Shown here: positions 1-10,508 of the stretch, one piece after another | Position numbering within the stretch: the first letter of the stretch is position 1 | Layout: every line of letters begins with the position of its first letter | NCBI GenBank assembly: GCA_037176885.1 | Contig: JAWWNJ010000072.1 | Location: 310,001-374,000 of the forward strand | Direction: 5' to 3' | Origin: Favolaschia claudopus | Taxonomy: Eukaryota; Basidiomycota; Agaricomycetes; Agaricales; Mycenaceae | DNA: 64,000 nucleotides | Position numbers and translations under genes: made by a program | The notes under the pieces: model-generated | Told to the model about the DNA's origin: nothing | Databases searched by the model: none | What the model saw: only the letters and a program-made list of their open reading frames with translations

Positions 1-670
1 GGCCAAATTCCGCAAAATCCCAATTCGTCGTTCCCGGCAACAATATAATTTGGCCAAATTCGCCGAAATGGGATAATGGCCAAAATTTCAGCAACCTTTT
101 GGTGACATTTGGCCAACTTACGGCGGGAGGGTTTTCCTGATGGAGGGACGACCAAGAAAACATCGCCTGACAATGTAGTGAGGGGATGGAAATGAAGCAG
201 TGATGAGAGCAGTATACTCACCATGGAGAAAGGGATATTGACGAAGAGAATGAAGAGGAGAGAGGATAGAAGAGGCAGGAGAGTGAAGGAATGAGAAGAG
301 AACAGAAGAGAATCAGGCTATGAATAAGGCCAGACGCAGGAAAAAGGGATGCTTCGTCAGAAATGCTTGTGACGGCGATGAGGAACGGCTGGAATTACCT
401 CAGAAAAGGAATGGAAAGGATTTGAGATGGGTAAGGACAGGTATATCGAAGAACGGAGGCAGTAGAAGGGGAGGAAGGGCTGGATGCAAAAATAAAGGAT
501 TGGATGTCGTTTCGGTGAAAGAGAGATGCTTGGTGATGGGCTGATGTATCACCTGAGTACTATGCAGCTGCTGAGATAAGGCTGATTGCGAGAGAGAGGC
601 GACCAGGGACGATCTAAATAAAGTATGACGATCTGCATATGACGCCGATCGACTGGGAGCCCAAAGTGGT
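1..670. other. gene-free, purine-rich stretch
   Basis: I see no credible gene here. The stretch is rich in GA/AAG runs on the plus strand. Open frames in both directions are short, lack recognisable motifs and mirror each other, as expected from skewed composition. The first 120 bases repeat the words TTGGCCAAATTC and GGCCAAA, suggesting the edge of a degenerate repeat. Confidence 0.5.
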
Positions 671-890
671 AAAATAGAGGGTTTGCGAAGAGCCATTGGA
701 GCCATTGAATGGCTACCGATTTCCGTATTAGGAAAGTTTGATGGGCTAAACTTTTATGTCGAAGTCAAGAAGAGCTATTTGGAATGAAAATTGGATGCTC
801 AGACCGGGGGTAGCTTTCGTCAATACGCCGGAATTCGGGCACTTGCGTAGCCATTAGCCATTCAATGGCTGCATCGCAAACAGGCTAATA
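671..890 (+). repeat. short TIR element (MITE), copy 1
   Basis: About 220 bp bounded by inverted ends. The left end reads TAGAGGGTTTGCGAAGAGCC and continues with CCATTGAATGGCTA. The right end is its near mirror, finishing in GGCTGCATCGCAAAC and then GCTAATA. A second copy lies in opposite orientation at about 23906-24121 and shares both ends and parts of the interior. It has no coding capacity, so it is a non-autonomous DNA element. The exact boundary and target duplication are not certain. Confidence 0.7.
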
Positions 891-1069
891 AGGCGCGACC
901 AGCGGCCCCGGTAAAATCATGCGAGGTAAATCAGCAGCATGGCTCATAAATAGCATACTCTCAATGTTTCAAAAGAGATTTTTGGCATTTCCTGCATATA
1001 GTTTAGTGAGGAAAGATCAAACTCAGAGTCCGAACCAAAACCAACAGTTCCTAAGTGACAAGTCAGAAG

Positions 1070-1427
1070 TTGCTACCAGACAAAGTTGTCGCCAGATTCA
1101 GTTGTAGCCAGACAGACTGTTACAATCCCAAGTTGTATACAAAAGAAGTTGCCTCCAGAAAGAGTTGTAGCCCCAGTTTCGTTGCGGACAAAAAGTTGTT
1201 GTCGACACTGTTGTGAGCAGAGTGAAAGTTGTTGATGCCGGCATAGAATCACAATCAGTTGTCACATCACAAACATGTCACTTCTCAAAGTTGTCGTCCG
1301 CGAGGTTGTATACTAATTATCATTCAGCTCGAAGTTGCCAGCGGTACAACAAAGTTGTTGCTAAAAGTGTAAGTTGTACCCTAATTTACCACACATGTCG
1401 CAAATAATAAATATACAGTATATCGCC
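1070..1427. repeat. AGTTGT repeat array ending in a transposon terminus
   Basis: Around fourteen copies of AGTTGT or close variants occur in about 300 bases, spaced irregularly, mostly 10-35 bp apart. The block ends at 1408-1427 with ACAGTATATCGCCCATA. This is the same terminus, in the same orientation, as the right end of the 816-bp element at 13808-14623, which also has clusters of ACAACTT/AAGTTGT near its ends. Interspersed short motifs next to a terminal repeat resemble transposase-binding subterminal repeats. I could not find a left terminus, so this looks like one end of an element of that family inserted beside the gene at 1441. Confidence 0.6.
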
Positions 1428-1440
1428 CATACTATCACAG

Positions 1441-2835
1441 GACACAGACAGCAGCGAGGAAGAATTTGACTTGCAAGATGCGATAGAGCGGCTGGATGAT
1501 ATCTCAATGCCAACACAACGAGAGGATAACGCAAATATGGATCTCACATATGGTGTCATTGCACTAACTATTGACGAGGAGATGCGGATGTAAGTGGCAC
1601 AAGAGTATCCTCGTTGGTACGCCAGCTCACAGCGCAATCTTACAGTGCCTCAATGCCGGAACCAACCCTAGAGCAAATGAAGGTCTTTAACGAAGAGGAT
1701 GCAGCACAAATAAAGAATATACTTTCAACTACATCCACATCCTCTACACACTTCACTTCCCCCGCCGAAAACAGTCGTACAGCTCTGACCTGTGATGTCC
1801 AAGAACTTATTGATATCCGTCGACGCCACCAAACACAACAGGCGGCGACTGGAGTGCGCGTTAACCCCGGAGCACCGATGGCTTCCAATCTGTCTGAAAA
1901 GCAGCGGTTTCTTAAACGTATCAACGAAGTCATCAAATCTCAAGAGGACCGAGGTGTCGGCACGGGTCTTGAGCGTGACCACCGCTGGCGTAAAGCTGCG
2001 CCCGGGGCACGGGAGGGTGTCATCGACAGAAAGTTGGCTCCAGCACCGACCGCCGGGAGCTCGGCCAACGCTAGTAAGGTCGCAACGGGAAATGCAAATC
2101 AAGTAAGATTCGTGTTCCATTTCCGTAGTAAAACTCTGCTCACATTTGTCTAGCAATTGAAGAGGCGTCAAAACACCTTCCGCGCGAATGGCGTCCCCTC
2201 GGAAATTGAATGTGCAAGAGTCACGGCTTTGACTCCGCTCTCAGCAGCTACTTACACCGCGAGTCCGGGGATAGGGTATGGGCTTGTATTACACAATGAC
2301 AAGATAATGGTGGCCAAAGGTATGATTTTTTGATGACTCTATCACAGTGCCAGTCTCACTCTGAACAGTCTTGAGTGTATATTCGAAGACGGGAGGAAAA
2401 AACGGAAAGCATGCCTGGGTTTCTGATTGCTCCAACATTGCCGCCGCATCCAACATCCCTACACAGGTATACGAACACATGAATGGCGGGTAGTTTCGGG
2501 CGGTTCCGCAAGCGTTGAAGCAGCTCCATGTGCCGCAGTTTGCACTGGTTCCTTCCAGTTCCTTCTTGTGCTTACTCCACAACACGCCTGAGCCGTTACA
2601 GAATGTCGGAATCAAACTCTCTGCATCGGATTCCGAGCTTTACAAGAAGGTGAATGCCCATTTGAAAGGCGTAGTGAGTGCTGTCAAGGCCCTTGGGGCG
2701 AGAAAGACGGGTGGTGGACGAGGGAAAGGCGGGAAAGGGAAGAACAAGATTTCGGAGACAGATCCGGAGAAGGCGGAGTCTGATCAAGAATCCCATTGTC
2801 CCGAGAACTTTCCTGAACGTATTTCTGGATGGTAG
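1441..2835 (+). pseudogene. transposon-associated hypothetical protein gene, interrupted by a stop
   Basis: Four exons can be read: 1441-1589, 1646-2102, 2154-2319 and 2369-2835. They are joined by three GT-AG introns of about 49-56 nt that keep one frame. The product starts with an acidic segment (DSSEEEFD), then a region with SEKQRFLKRINEVI, then a conserved-looking part, [14 protein letters not shown] followed by VYEHMNGG, and a basic Gly/Lys-rich tail (GGGRGKGGKGKNK). I recall this pattern from uncharacterised proteins common in mobile-element-rich basidiomycete regions; no biochemical function is known to me. A TAG at 2491-2493 falls directly after EHMNGG inside the conserved part. The 5' end is missing: the first exon abuts the transposon terminus at 1427. 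It is probably a dead copy. Confidence 0.6.
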
Positions 2836-3026
2836 ATACAATGGAATTTTTGGCGATGATTTAAGCTATTTTACGCGAATTTTCATGCATATCCCCCTAT
2901 GCCTGGTCCAGCGTTCGGATAAAACGTCGACCTGAGCGGAGGCCTGGTTCCAATTCGGATGAGAAATTCCCCATTAGGGGTCCGGATAAGATGTCCCAAA
3001 TTCCGAATTTTCCGGGGCAGGCATCA

Positions 3027-3702
3027 TACAGTGGTGGCAAATAGAAATTGCCGTGGCTTTTTGGTGAAAATCTGGCTGTATACTTCACCGAATGACCTCA
3101 AATAAAATGTAGAGATGGGTATGTGATACTTTTGTACCTCTTAGATCAGTCAGCAATATATTATGAGAATGCATCAATCATAGGATATTTTTGCCATATT
3201 CGGAAAAACACAATGAACCCTCAGCGAAAAGATGTCATAATAGGATGAAAGTACTTAAAAAACAGTCCTAGTTTCCACTTTGGTTGAATGAAATTGACCC
3301 TCATTTGAGCTCACAGCAGCCGCTCAAAGTTGGCTATTTTCACACAAAATAGCTGAAAATGCAGAGAAAATAGCTAAAAGGACCAACTTCAAGCAGCCGT
3401 TGTGAGCTCAAATGAGGTTCAATTCCAGTCAATCAAAGTGATAACTAGCATTGTTTTTCAAGTACTTTCATCCTATTATGACACTTTTTTGCTGAGGATA
3501 CATTGAGCTTTTCCAGATATGGCAATAATCAGAAACTGTCCTGTTATTGACGCATTGTCAGGGCATAATAGATAGCTGAGTGTTCTAAGTGGTACAGTAG
3601 TATCATATATTTATCTCTACATCTTATTTCAGGTCATTCGGTGAAGTTTCCAGCAAGATTTTGGCCAAAAAGCCACGGCAATTTCTATTTGCCACCACTG
3701 TA
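3027..3702. mobile_element. near-palindromic TA-flanked TIR element, copy A
   Basis: This 676-bp element starts TACAGTGGTGGCAAATAG and ends with the reverse complement, so the outer TA is a plausible TA target duplication of the Tc1/mariner type. The inverted symmetry continues inward: GGATGAAAGTACTT near 3245 mirrors AAGTACTTTCATCC near 3460, and blocks around TTGAGCTCACA mirror each other about the centre near 3365. The whole element could fold back on itself. It has no transposase. A second copy at 41664-42340 sits in an intron of the histone deacetylase gene. Confidence 0.85.
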
Positions 3703-3884
3703 GGTGGTTGTCGGGGGTCCTGGATCTCTGATCCCCAGGTTTGTTATCGACTTGGCTATTGGGCCCTTCTCCCCTTACAGCATAACAAACCTTCTATTCG
3801 ACTCTGGCACTCTCCTAGCCCCAGCCGACCAGCCTACTTCCTACTCTGCCCTCATCCTACCATCGACCTCACACCTCCCTTGCT

Positions 3885-4484
3885 ATGGCAACCCCCGCAG
3901 TTCCTCAGGACCTTTATTCCTACTGCACTCTCCTTCGAAGCGAACTACAGCGTGTCCATGACCGCCTTGATCGTCTTGAGTTTGGGGACGCTGCAGCCTC
4001 TACTCCCCGAGGGCATGCCTGGCGCTTCTCTTGGGATGGTGCTCGCTGGGGCTCTGAACCTTCAACCCCAGCCCCTACCCTTGCCATCATCGCTGTCGGC
4101 CACACCGCCATACCACTCGCCGAAACCCTCCCTACTGCACAGGACGCACCGTCCCGCTACTCGTGTACGCTTGTGGTGCCTGACTCGGTCGTCGGGCATA
4201 TCGTTGGCCGTGGTGGTAAGGGTCTCCATCAGTCGCACGACATCTCCGGCGCCCAACTTCGAGCCTATACTGATAAGGCTTCCCCCTTGGAGCGCCGTGT
4301 ATCTATCCGCGGTACCGACCAGCAAATCGGTGAAGCGCTAATTGCGCTTGGGAAGCGTTTCATGCGTAAGCGTATCCGCTCTAAGAAGAAAGGTCCGTCA
4401 CGCCTTTCCGGGTGTAATCTAAATCGGTCAATCGGAGCCCAAGTTAACTTTCCCATGGATCATTTTGACCGCCAAAACATCTGA
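3885..4484 (+). CDS. KH-domain protein, retrotransposon gag-like
   Basis: An uninterrupted 199-residue frame. Residues 1-90 are low-complexity, with a short possible coiled segment (LRSELQRVHDRLDRLEF). Residues of about 93-160 form a KH-type RNA-binding domain: CTLVVPDSVVGHIVGRGG contains the GxxG loop (GRGG), followed by ISGAQ and a terminal helix (GEALIALGKRFMRKRIR) with a basic tail. KH domains bind single-stranded RNA or DNA. Single-KH proteins like this are common in basidiomycete retroelement gag regions, and that is the most likely origin here. The ATG lies 183 nt downstream of the element at 3027-3702. No pol genes follow, so it is probably an orphan fragment. A small cellular KH protein is the alternative. 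Confidence 0.6.
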   Translation: MATPAVPQDLYSYCTLLRSELQRVHDRLDRLEFGDAAASTPRGHAWRFSWDGARWGSEPSTPAPTLAIIAVGHTAIPLAETLPTAQDAPSRYSCTLVVPDSVVGHIVGRGGKGLHQSHDISGAQLRAYTDKASPLERRVSIRGTDQQIGEALIALGKRFMRKRIRSKKKGPSRLSGCNLNRSIGAQVNFPMDHFDRQNI

Positions 4485-6937
4485 ATTGGCGACACCAATG
4501 TTGAGCTTGCGATGACTCGGCCGCGTTGCCCTGTCCAGAGCTGATTTAACAGAAATTTCCTTTCATGGTAATGCATTTAATTTCGCCGCAACTGTAACTG
4601 CGTCACAACTGAACAACGGCGCTGAACAGCGGGCAGAATAATTGCAGGGCCTTGTAGACCACACCACACACTGTATCAGCCCATGTTAAAGAGGTATACT
4701 CCACTTGTTACAGTCTCAGTCGATGTTTTCATCCGGAGCGTTTCAACCAATGCAAAAAGGGTGAATATTAATTATAATGCAGAGCTTTGGCTCGGAGCAT
4801 CGACACAAAATTCCGCATGTCAATCTTATTCAAAGCGCTAGCACCACTATGGAGCCGTGTTTGCGCGAGCCAGCATTTGTTGAGGCCGCCAAAGTTGCTC
4901 AAATGGCTCCAAAACAGGGAATACGTATATATGCTCGGGAAATCATGCCAAACACTCATCGCAGTTCAAATCAAGCGGAACTAGGGGCCTCCTCAAATTA
5001 TTTTCGGACTCTAGTACAACAACCATGAGCTCCCAAGTGATTAAATCAACCATCCACGGAGACTGAGAATGGAAACCCCGCACCTACTATAATATTGTGA
5101 CTAGTGCTGGGTTTTGAATGCTGTAGTTTACGATGTATTAATACAGGGCGTATTTATACACGTATAATACATTTCCTACATGGGAGCCTCGGAGGGCTAT
5201 GTATTTTATGTGTGTATTTAATTGCAGATCGTCCCATTCTAGAGGCACATTTTGAACTGAACACAAGTTGCTCACAGCCTTTTTGTACAATCTGGCCCAT
5301 ATAGGGTATGATTGATCGAAATCATGGATATTGGTGGTTCGGCTGGTTCCGGCAACAATGTTTGACCCCTTGATACGGTCTCAAATGGGGAAAATCCTGA
5401 TGATCTTGCGGAAATGCCAAGGAAAGCAGTCTCAGCCCGAAAAAAACCCATACGAGGCGAAAAAATGGTTTAAAACGCAATTTTCAGGGCTCCGGAGTGA
5501 TCCGGCCCGGCGTGTATTTAATGTATTTTTACAAGCCATACATTGCATACATTGGGCCTCCTGCGCCCATTCAATACATACACAGCCAAAATCATTTCCG
5601 ACCCAGCGCTAATTGTGACGCAGATTGACTCGGAAGCAGCTTCGAAACCATACTAAGTTGAAGTTGAGAAGAGTGGAGATATTGACATAGCCAGAACATA
5701 CACCACAGCATTCACTGATTATGGCTTGCATAAATTGTAGGTCTGGACAAAGCAAAATGAGTTGATCATTGGGAGTTTGAAGATTTGAAGCAATGATTGA
5801 GGTCTTGAATTTAGTCGACTGGAAGCAAACTGCAAGGACAGGAAGCCGAGACGCCGAGAATCATAGTGGAGAATATATTTGAGTGAGTGCGGTGATACGA
5901 GTTCAAGTTAATAAATTTGAGTTCTCAGTTTAGACAGGTATGCTGCTCCTGCCCAGTCTTCTGGCTGAGGGATAAGAAAATCAGTCTGAGGAAAGCAATC
6001 TCGAAAGAGGTAACCAACAAGAGGCAAAACAGAATCAGAGCCTTGAAATTGAAGTCGATTCGGGTTGTTCGGACAGGGCCAAATTCGGAGCAAAGATCCG
6101 TGATTGTGCCCTGCCGCGTCGGATCGTGCATTTCAAACTCCGTCAGTATATTGCCGGGAAGGAAGGAAAGCTGAAAAGAAACTCACCACTGGCTAGATAG
6201 CGGTTTAAAAAAGATTAGAGCCTTCAAGGCTAGTAGACACTGCCCAATTATTTGCGGGAATTAAGCACACCCTTGGAAGATCCAAGAAAACCTTTCCGCT
6301 ATCTGGCTCGGAGATGTGACAAAAAAGGGAACGAGATGACAGCAGTCAAAAGTTCCCGGCAATCTCCTTGAAATTCCCCCCCTTTTTTCGTTTCTTTATG
6401 TCTTTATTTTTTTATTTTCGCCCACCGACACCAGTATCGAGCCTCTTTTGGTTTTCTATGGTGCGCATCGATTAAACAAGAACGAAAAGTATTGCACATG
6501 ATCAGAGCCTCCAGGTTTCTGATCCTCTGGCCAAAACACTCCGATTAGATGGTACTTCAATCCCTCAAGAGGGTTTCTCGATTGGATAAAAACTCACAAT
6601 AAATAGTTTTTTTCTTGGGTCAATTTGAGACATCACTGACGCAATCAATCAATCAAGCACGTGCACTTACGCAATTTCCTAATGCAGACAACCTAACATG
6701 AGTTAAACCCTATTCAAATAGCATATAGGTGGAAGGAGATGCAGTAAAGAACTGCTAACACCTCAGTTAACCACCTCTGACCCTTTTCCGCTGCCCGAAA
6801 GGCAATATAAAATATGAAAATTTTTGTTTCGTCGATTTGAGACATCACTGATCCCATCAATGATGGGACCTATTTGGTGGTGTTTAATCGATGCGCACCA
6901 TAGAAAACCAAAAGAAAACAAGGCTGTACGATAAGTA
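4485..6937. other. gene-poor repeat debris
   Basis: No gene can be supported. A 40-bp piece around 4549-4592 (TTTCATGGTAATGCATTTAA and flanks) recurs at 8144-8192 and partly at 9450-9470, marking a dispersed repeat. Around 5107-5220 and 5500-5600 there are AT-rich blocks with repeated GTATTTA/AATACAT words. The words GGTGCGCATCGATTAAAC near 6460 and GTTTAATCGATGCGCACC near 6885 form an inverted pair about 430 bp apart with AAAACCAAAAG beside them, so a small TIR element of about 6450-6915 is likely. Confidence 0.45.
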
Positions 6938-7077
6938 TCAGATATCTATCAAGGGCCGGAGCGGCGGGGCGGCTACCCGGAATAATTCATATTCTGACAC
7001 CCCCACTCGACCCAGGCCGTAGTCCCATGGATAGACAGAATTTGGAGTGCTTGTCATGAGATAAAAGTTTTGTGAAA

Positions 7078-7165
7078 ATATCTGCCGCCGCGGGCACGGA
7101 ATCCAAGCTGTGCACCAGCCGTAGGGAGGGACGCGAGCGCAGGCGGGGTGCTTAAGCTTGTCAGC
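7078..7165 (-). repeat. GC-rich dispersed repeat fragment
   Basis: Read on the minus strand this segment contains CAAGCTTAAGCACCCCGCC, GCTCGCGTCCCTCCCTACGG and GATTCCGTGCCCGCGGCG. These words recur at 21213-21430, 51385-51895, 53318-53368, 54397-54575 and 55716-55975. This copy lacks several internal blocks. It is non-coding. Confidence 0.7.
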
Positions 7166-7516
7166 CGTGTAAGTAAATAGTATATACCCGTCACAGACCC
7201 TGGACGGCGAGGGGCTCAGGTCCTTTGTGGGGCCGCTGTTGATGACCCAACCTTCGGCTCTCACCACCAAGCGCGACATGAAACGGAGTACAAAATTTCC
7301 TTTTTTTGGAAAGTATTCCTTTGCCTTTGCCAAGTAGATAGATAAGTTCTGGTTGCTGGATAAAATCATATCTGACTTGAATGTTTCTATTCTAAATGTC
7401 GCGTCCATCTTTGGCCAAGACGCGTCCGAGGACCGAGACGCGCTCAGCTGACATCACCCCCTCTTCAAGATTCGTCGCCTCGACGAAGACCAAAGCCCAG
7501 TTGAATGAACGATCCT

Positions 7517-8044
7517 TCAAAATCCTGGATTGCCACGGAAGAGTAGGTTGCCCTGGGAGTCAATCCGCGTATCAGACGCAGACACTGCACCGCCTCGCCG
7601 TGCCGTCTGTGGTCGACGTCCCCTTTCAGGTCGAATAGCATCAATGGCCATAGGCGAAGGAGCTACTGAACGTGGAGAGGGGGACGGGACGGCAGTGGGC
7701 ATGGCCACCGAGGCGGCATAAGGAGTAGAGCTGGGGCGGGGAGTAGGAATTGGGGACGCCATTACCTGCGTAGGAATAGAGATGGTGGCAGGGTTATGGG
7801 GTAGGGAGTGAGAGGCGGGGTAGGAAGACTCCTGTGGTGCAAATCGCACCCCAGACTTCCTTGGCTGTGTAGCGGCACCTGGGTGCGGCTGAGCACTGGC
7901 CGCGCGGCTGGGGGGGGCGGAACCGGAGCTGGTGGCTGAGACGGGTGTACGGGGTGTGCGCGCTTCTTCAGTGGGCGAGCGCCCTCGCCAGAAGCGTTCG
8001 GCAAAACCGGCACCGGGCCAGGAGGGGGAACCATTCTTGCTCAA
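7517..8044 (-). CDS. Pro/Ser-rich ORF of unknown nature
   Basis: A 175-residue open frame made almost entirely of Pro, Ser, Ala and Arg (for example TPRPSSTPYAAS, SPSPRSVAPSP) with an N-terminal RGRSPTEEARTP segment. No domain is recognisable. GC-rich low-complexity sequence often stays open on both strands, and there is a shorter open frame on the plus strand here too. It could be the disordered N-terminal part of a retrotransposon gag protein, but nothing in the sequence proves translation. Confidence 0.2.
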   Translation of the reverse strand: MSKNGSPSWPGAGFAERFWRGRSPTEEARTPRTPVSATSSGSAPPSRAASAQPHPGAATQPRKSGVRFAPQESSYPASHSLPHNPATISIPTQVMASPIPTPRPSSTPYAASVAMPTAVPSPSPRSVAPSPMAIDAIRPERGRRPQTARRGGAVSASDTRIDSQGNLLFRGNPGF

Positions 8045-10130
8045 TCGTGATGCAAACGACCTACCTCATACTTACATACTGCACTTAGAGACCTCCCATC
8101 GTATCATCAAGCTTTCTCCCGTCAGAAGGGATGAAAATAGTGAGAATTTCCTTTTATGGTAATGCATTTAATTTCGCCGCAACTGTACGCTGTGTACACA
8201 TAAATCACGGAATTTCATATACCAACCTATCAATTTCATTGTCGCATTCTCATCCCTATTGCTCTCCGTACCCTGCGCCCGAATTTCATGTCTTTACCTG
8301 CCACGGAGGAACTGGGACGGACAAGTTGAACCGTGCAAAAGTTCGTTGATCGCATCATTTGGCGCAACATCAACTTTCAAATATTCATCCCGGGTTCTCT
8401 CGCAAGCCGGATATCCAAAATACGGCCCCTACTCTTCCCATATTGTCGCAACTGCTTCCATCATAAAGTCCCAGCCAATCCCAAGAGCTTCATGTGGAGA
8501 AATTATCCACATTTCACTCCGACACAATTGTATTGGTTGAACTCCATTCCAAGGTGAAAACTGATACTCTGTACCTTACTACGGCCATGCGTGCGATCCA
8601 CAGATCATGGAAACGATCCCTTGTTCCTTGATATTTGGCTGTGCAAGCCATATGGACACCTCTTCTCAATTTATTCTGTACCACATGTAATAACCCAGAA
8701 TACCGGTACTCCTCTTTGTATTTATTCGTAGTAGCTGCTCGAGAGCATCGTACCAATTACTACCCGTTTCTACATAACCTCTGGTGCCAACCGACCGTCT
8801 CCTTCGCTTGAGGTTTGCAAGAATAACATCTTGGAACCCATATCTTCTGCCACACTCGCCCTCCCGTCTAAATACTCTGGAATTAAATAACCAACGGTAA
8901 AATCGATCCTTACTTTATTTTAACCTTCCAGCCTACAGATCACTGTCTTCTCTCAAAACCCTCCACGTCTCATCGAAATACATCGAGGTCTTCGCACTGG
9001 GTCGACCCCTCATCTATCTCGACAACATTTCCTATTCGGGCTGGATTCGGACTGAACGCGCTTCAAACCCACTCACCCGAGTTTCGTAACCTAACGCCTG
9101 GTTTAAACGTTACTTCGGAGTATTCAATATACGACGTCACACACGCGATGGGTGACAGGACCTCCCTTGCAGTGTGGAAGGTAATTTCAGAGCAGAAACA
9201 GCGAGAATGTCTACTGAGTCTGTAGGCCAGCCCTTCCGGAATCCGCAGGCAGGAAAGAACATGAAATTTTTTACGCGACTGGGGATTTGGCCGTGGGAAC
9301 GATTAATAAGCGTTACATAACGTGCTTAAGTAAGGTGCGGGGATCCCACGCTCTCTATCTTATGTCAATAAAGAAAAAAGGGGGGGGGGGATGTATTTTA
9401 CTCGCGCGGTTCACAATCTGAACTGCGAGTTTAAAAGGTCTTGTTTGATTGGAATTTCCTTTTATGGTAAGGACAACTTGATAAGTAACTTAGCATTCAA
9501 CTTCCGGCACCCTTACATAAGCATAGCGTCTGCGCAGCGGCCCGCAGCCGCCCGCCAAATGTCAGGTTGTACTTAAGATCAAGAGGTGTGCACTCTTGCT
9601 TCCTACAGAGACGGTGCAAATCAGAGTATCTCGATACTACAGTAGATGGCACAGAAAAAAGAATACTCAAGGAACCCTCCCTATCCAAGGAACCCTACTA
9701 CACTGTAAACGTAAAAACAGTGTAAAACGTCTCACCGCGAGGCGAGGTCAAGGTACCTCAAGGACCTGAGGACCTGCCTGTATGGAGACAACCGTCACGG
9801 TATGGGGTCGGTTGTGTTGCCTCTTTTTGAGGTGGTCACGGTCACGGTTGAGGCCGTTGCCTTGAAAAAATCGTGACGCAACACGAAAAAAAAGTTTTTG
9901 GCCTGGGAACATACACAGGTGAGTCTGTGCTTACCTTTTGTGCTGCTTATTGGCCGACATCCCTCGAAATTGTAGTGAATTCAACGATTTGATGGCCTCT
10001 TCACAACCAGACGGTTGCGTTTTTTGGCAACGGTCACGGCTCACGGCGGGTCGGTTGAGGTCGGTTGCCTGAAAATGAGGCAATCGTTTTGTCGCGGTCC
10101 CTCGCTGTTGCTTCCATACAGAGAGGTACA
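8045..10130. other. no supported gene; repeat fragments
   Basis: Nothing coding is convincing. A G10 run lies near 9381-9390. Between about 9777 and 10120 there is a weak inverted pair (CCTGTATGGAGACAAC on the left, CTTCCATACAGAG on the right) enclosing several GGTCACGG and GGTCGGTTG words, consistent with a decayed MITE of about 350 bp. Confidence 0.4.
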
Positions 10131-10140
10131 GTACTTTGAA

Positions 10141-10508
10141 TGCCCCTATTGAAAAGTGGCTGGAAAGAGCATGTTCAGTCCCACTTCTATTCATGCTGTA
10201 GACACAGCAAGAGTAACGCTACCCATCATCTCGGCTCTCGTTCCGCATTCGGGGCGTTTCGAGCGCCTCACCTTGGTCGTCAAGGATCCCTCGGTGCTTG
10301 GCGGCTTCAACAGCCTGCCGCTTCTTCATACCCTGTGCCTGCAGTTCACGGGGTACTCCGACATTCCAGACATTTTCCAAGATGATTGCGGACGGTCGTC
10401 CTCAATGGCTGTGCCTACAATACTCACAAAGTGAGACTTCCCTGGTCGCAACTGACCTCTCATACACTGCGATTCGTCGAAACCGATGCCCTCGTGGAGC
10501 TTGTCTGA
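10141..10508 (+). pseudogene. F-box/LRR-type protein fragment, frameshifted
   Basis: The first frame (to about 10390) reads FERLTLVVKDPSVLGGF, LPLLHTLCLQFTGYSD and DIPDIFQDD. The adjacent frame then continues with LRTVVLNGCAYNTHKVRLPW, SQLTSHTLRF and VETDALVELV before a stop at 10506-10508. This succession (FERLTL, LPLLHTL, LRTVVLNG, LPWSQLTSHTL) is typical of the leucine-rich region that follows the F-box in the large Agaricomycete F-box families. One missing base near 10387 explains the frame change. The F-box itself and the rest of the protein are absent, so this is a truncated remnant. Confidence 0.5.
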
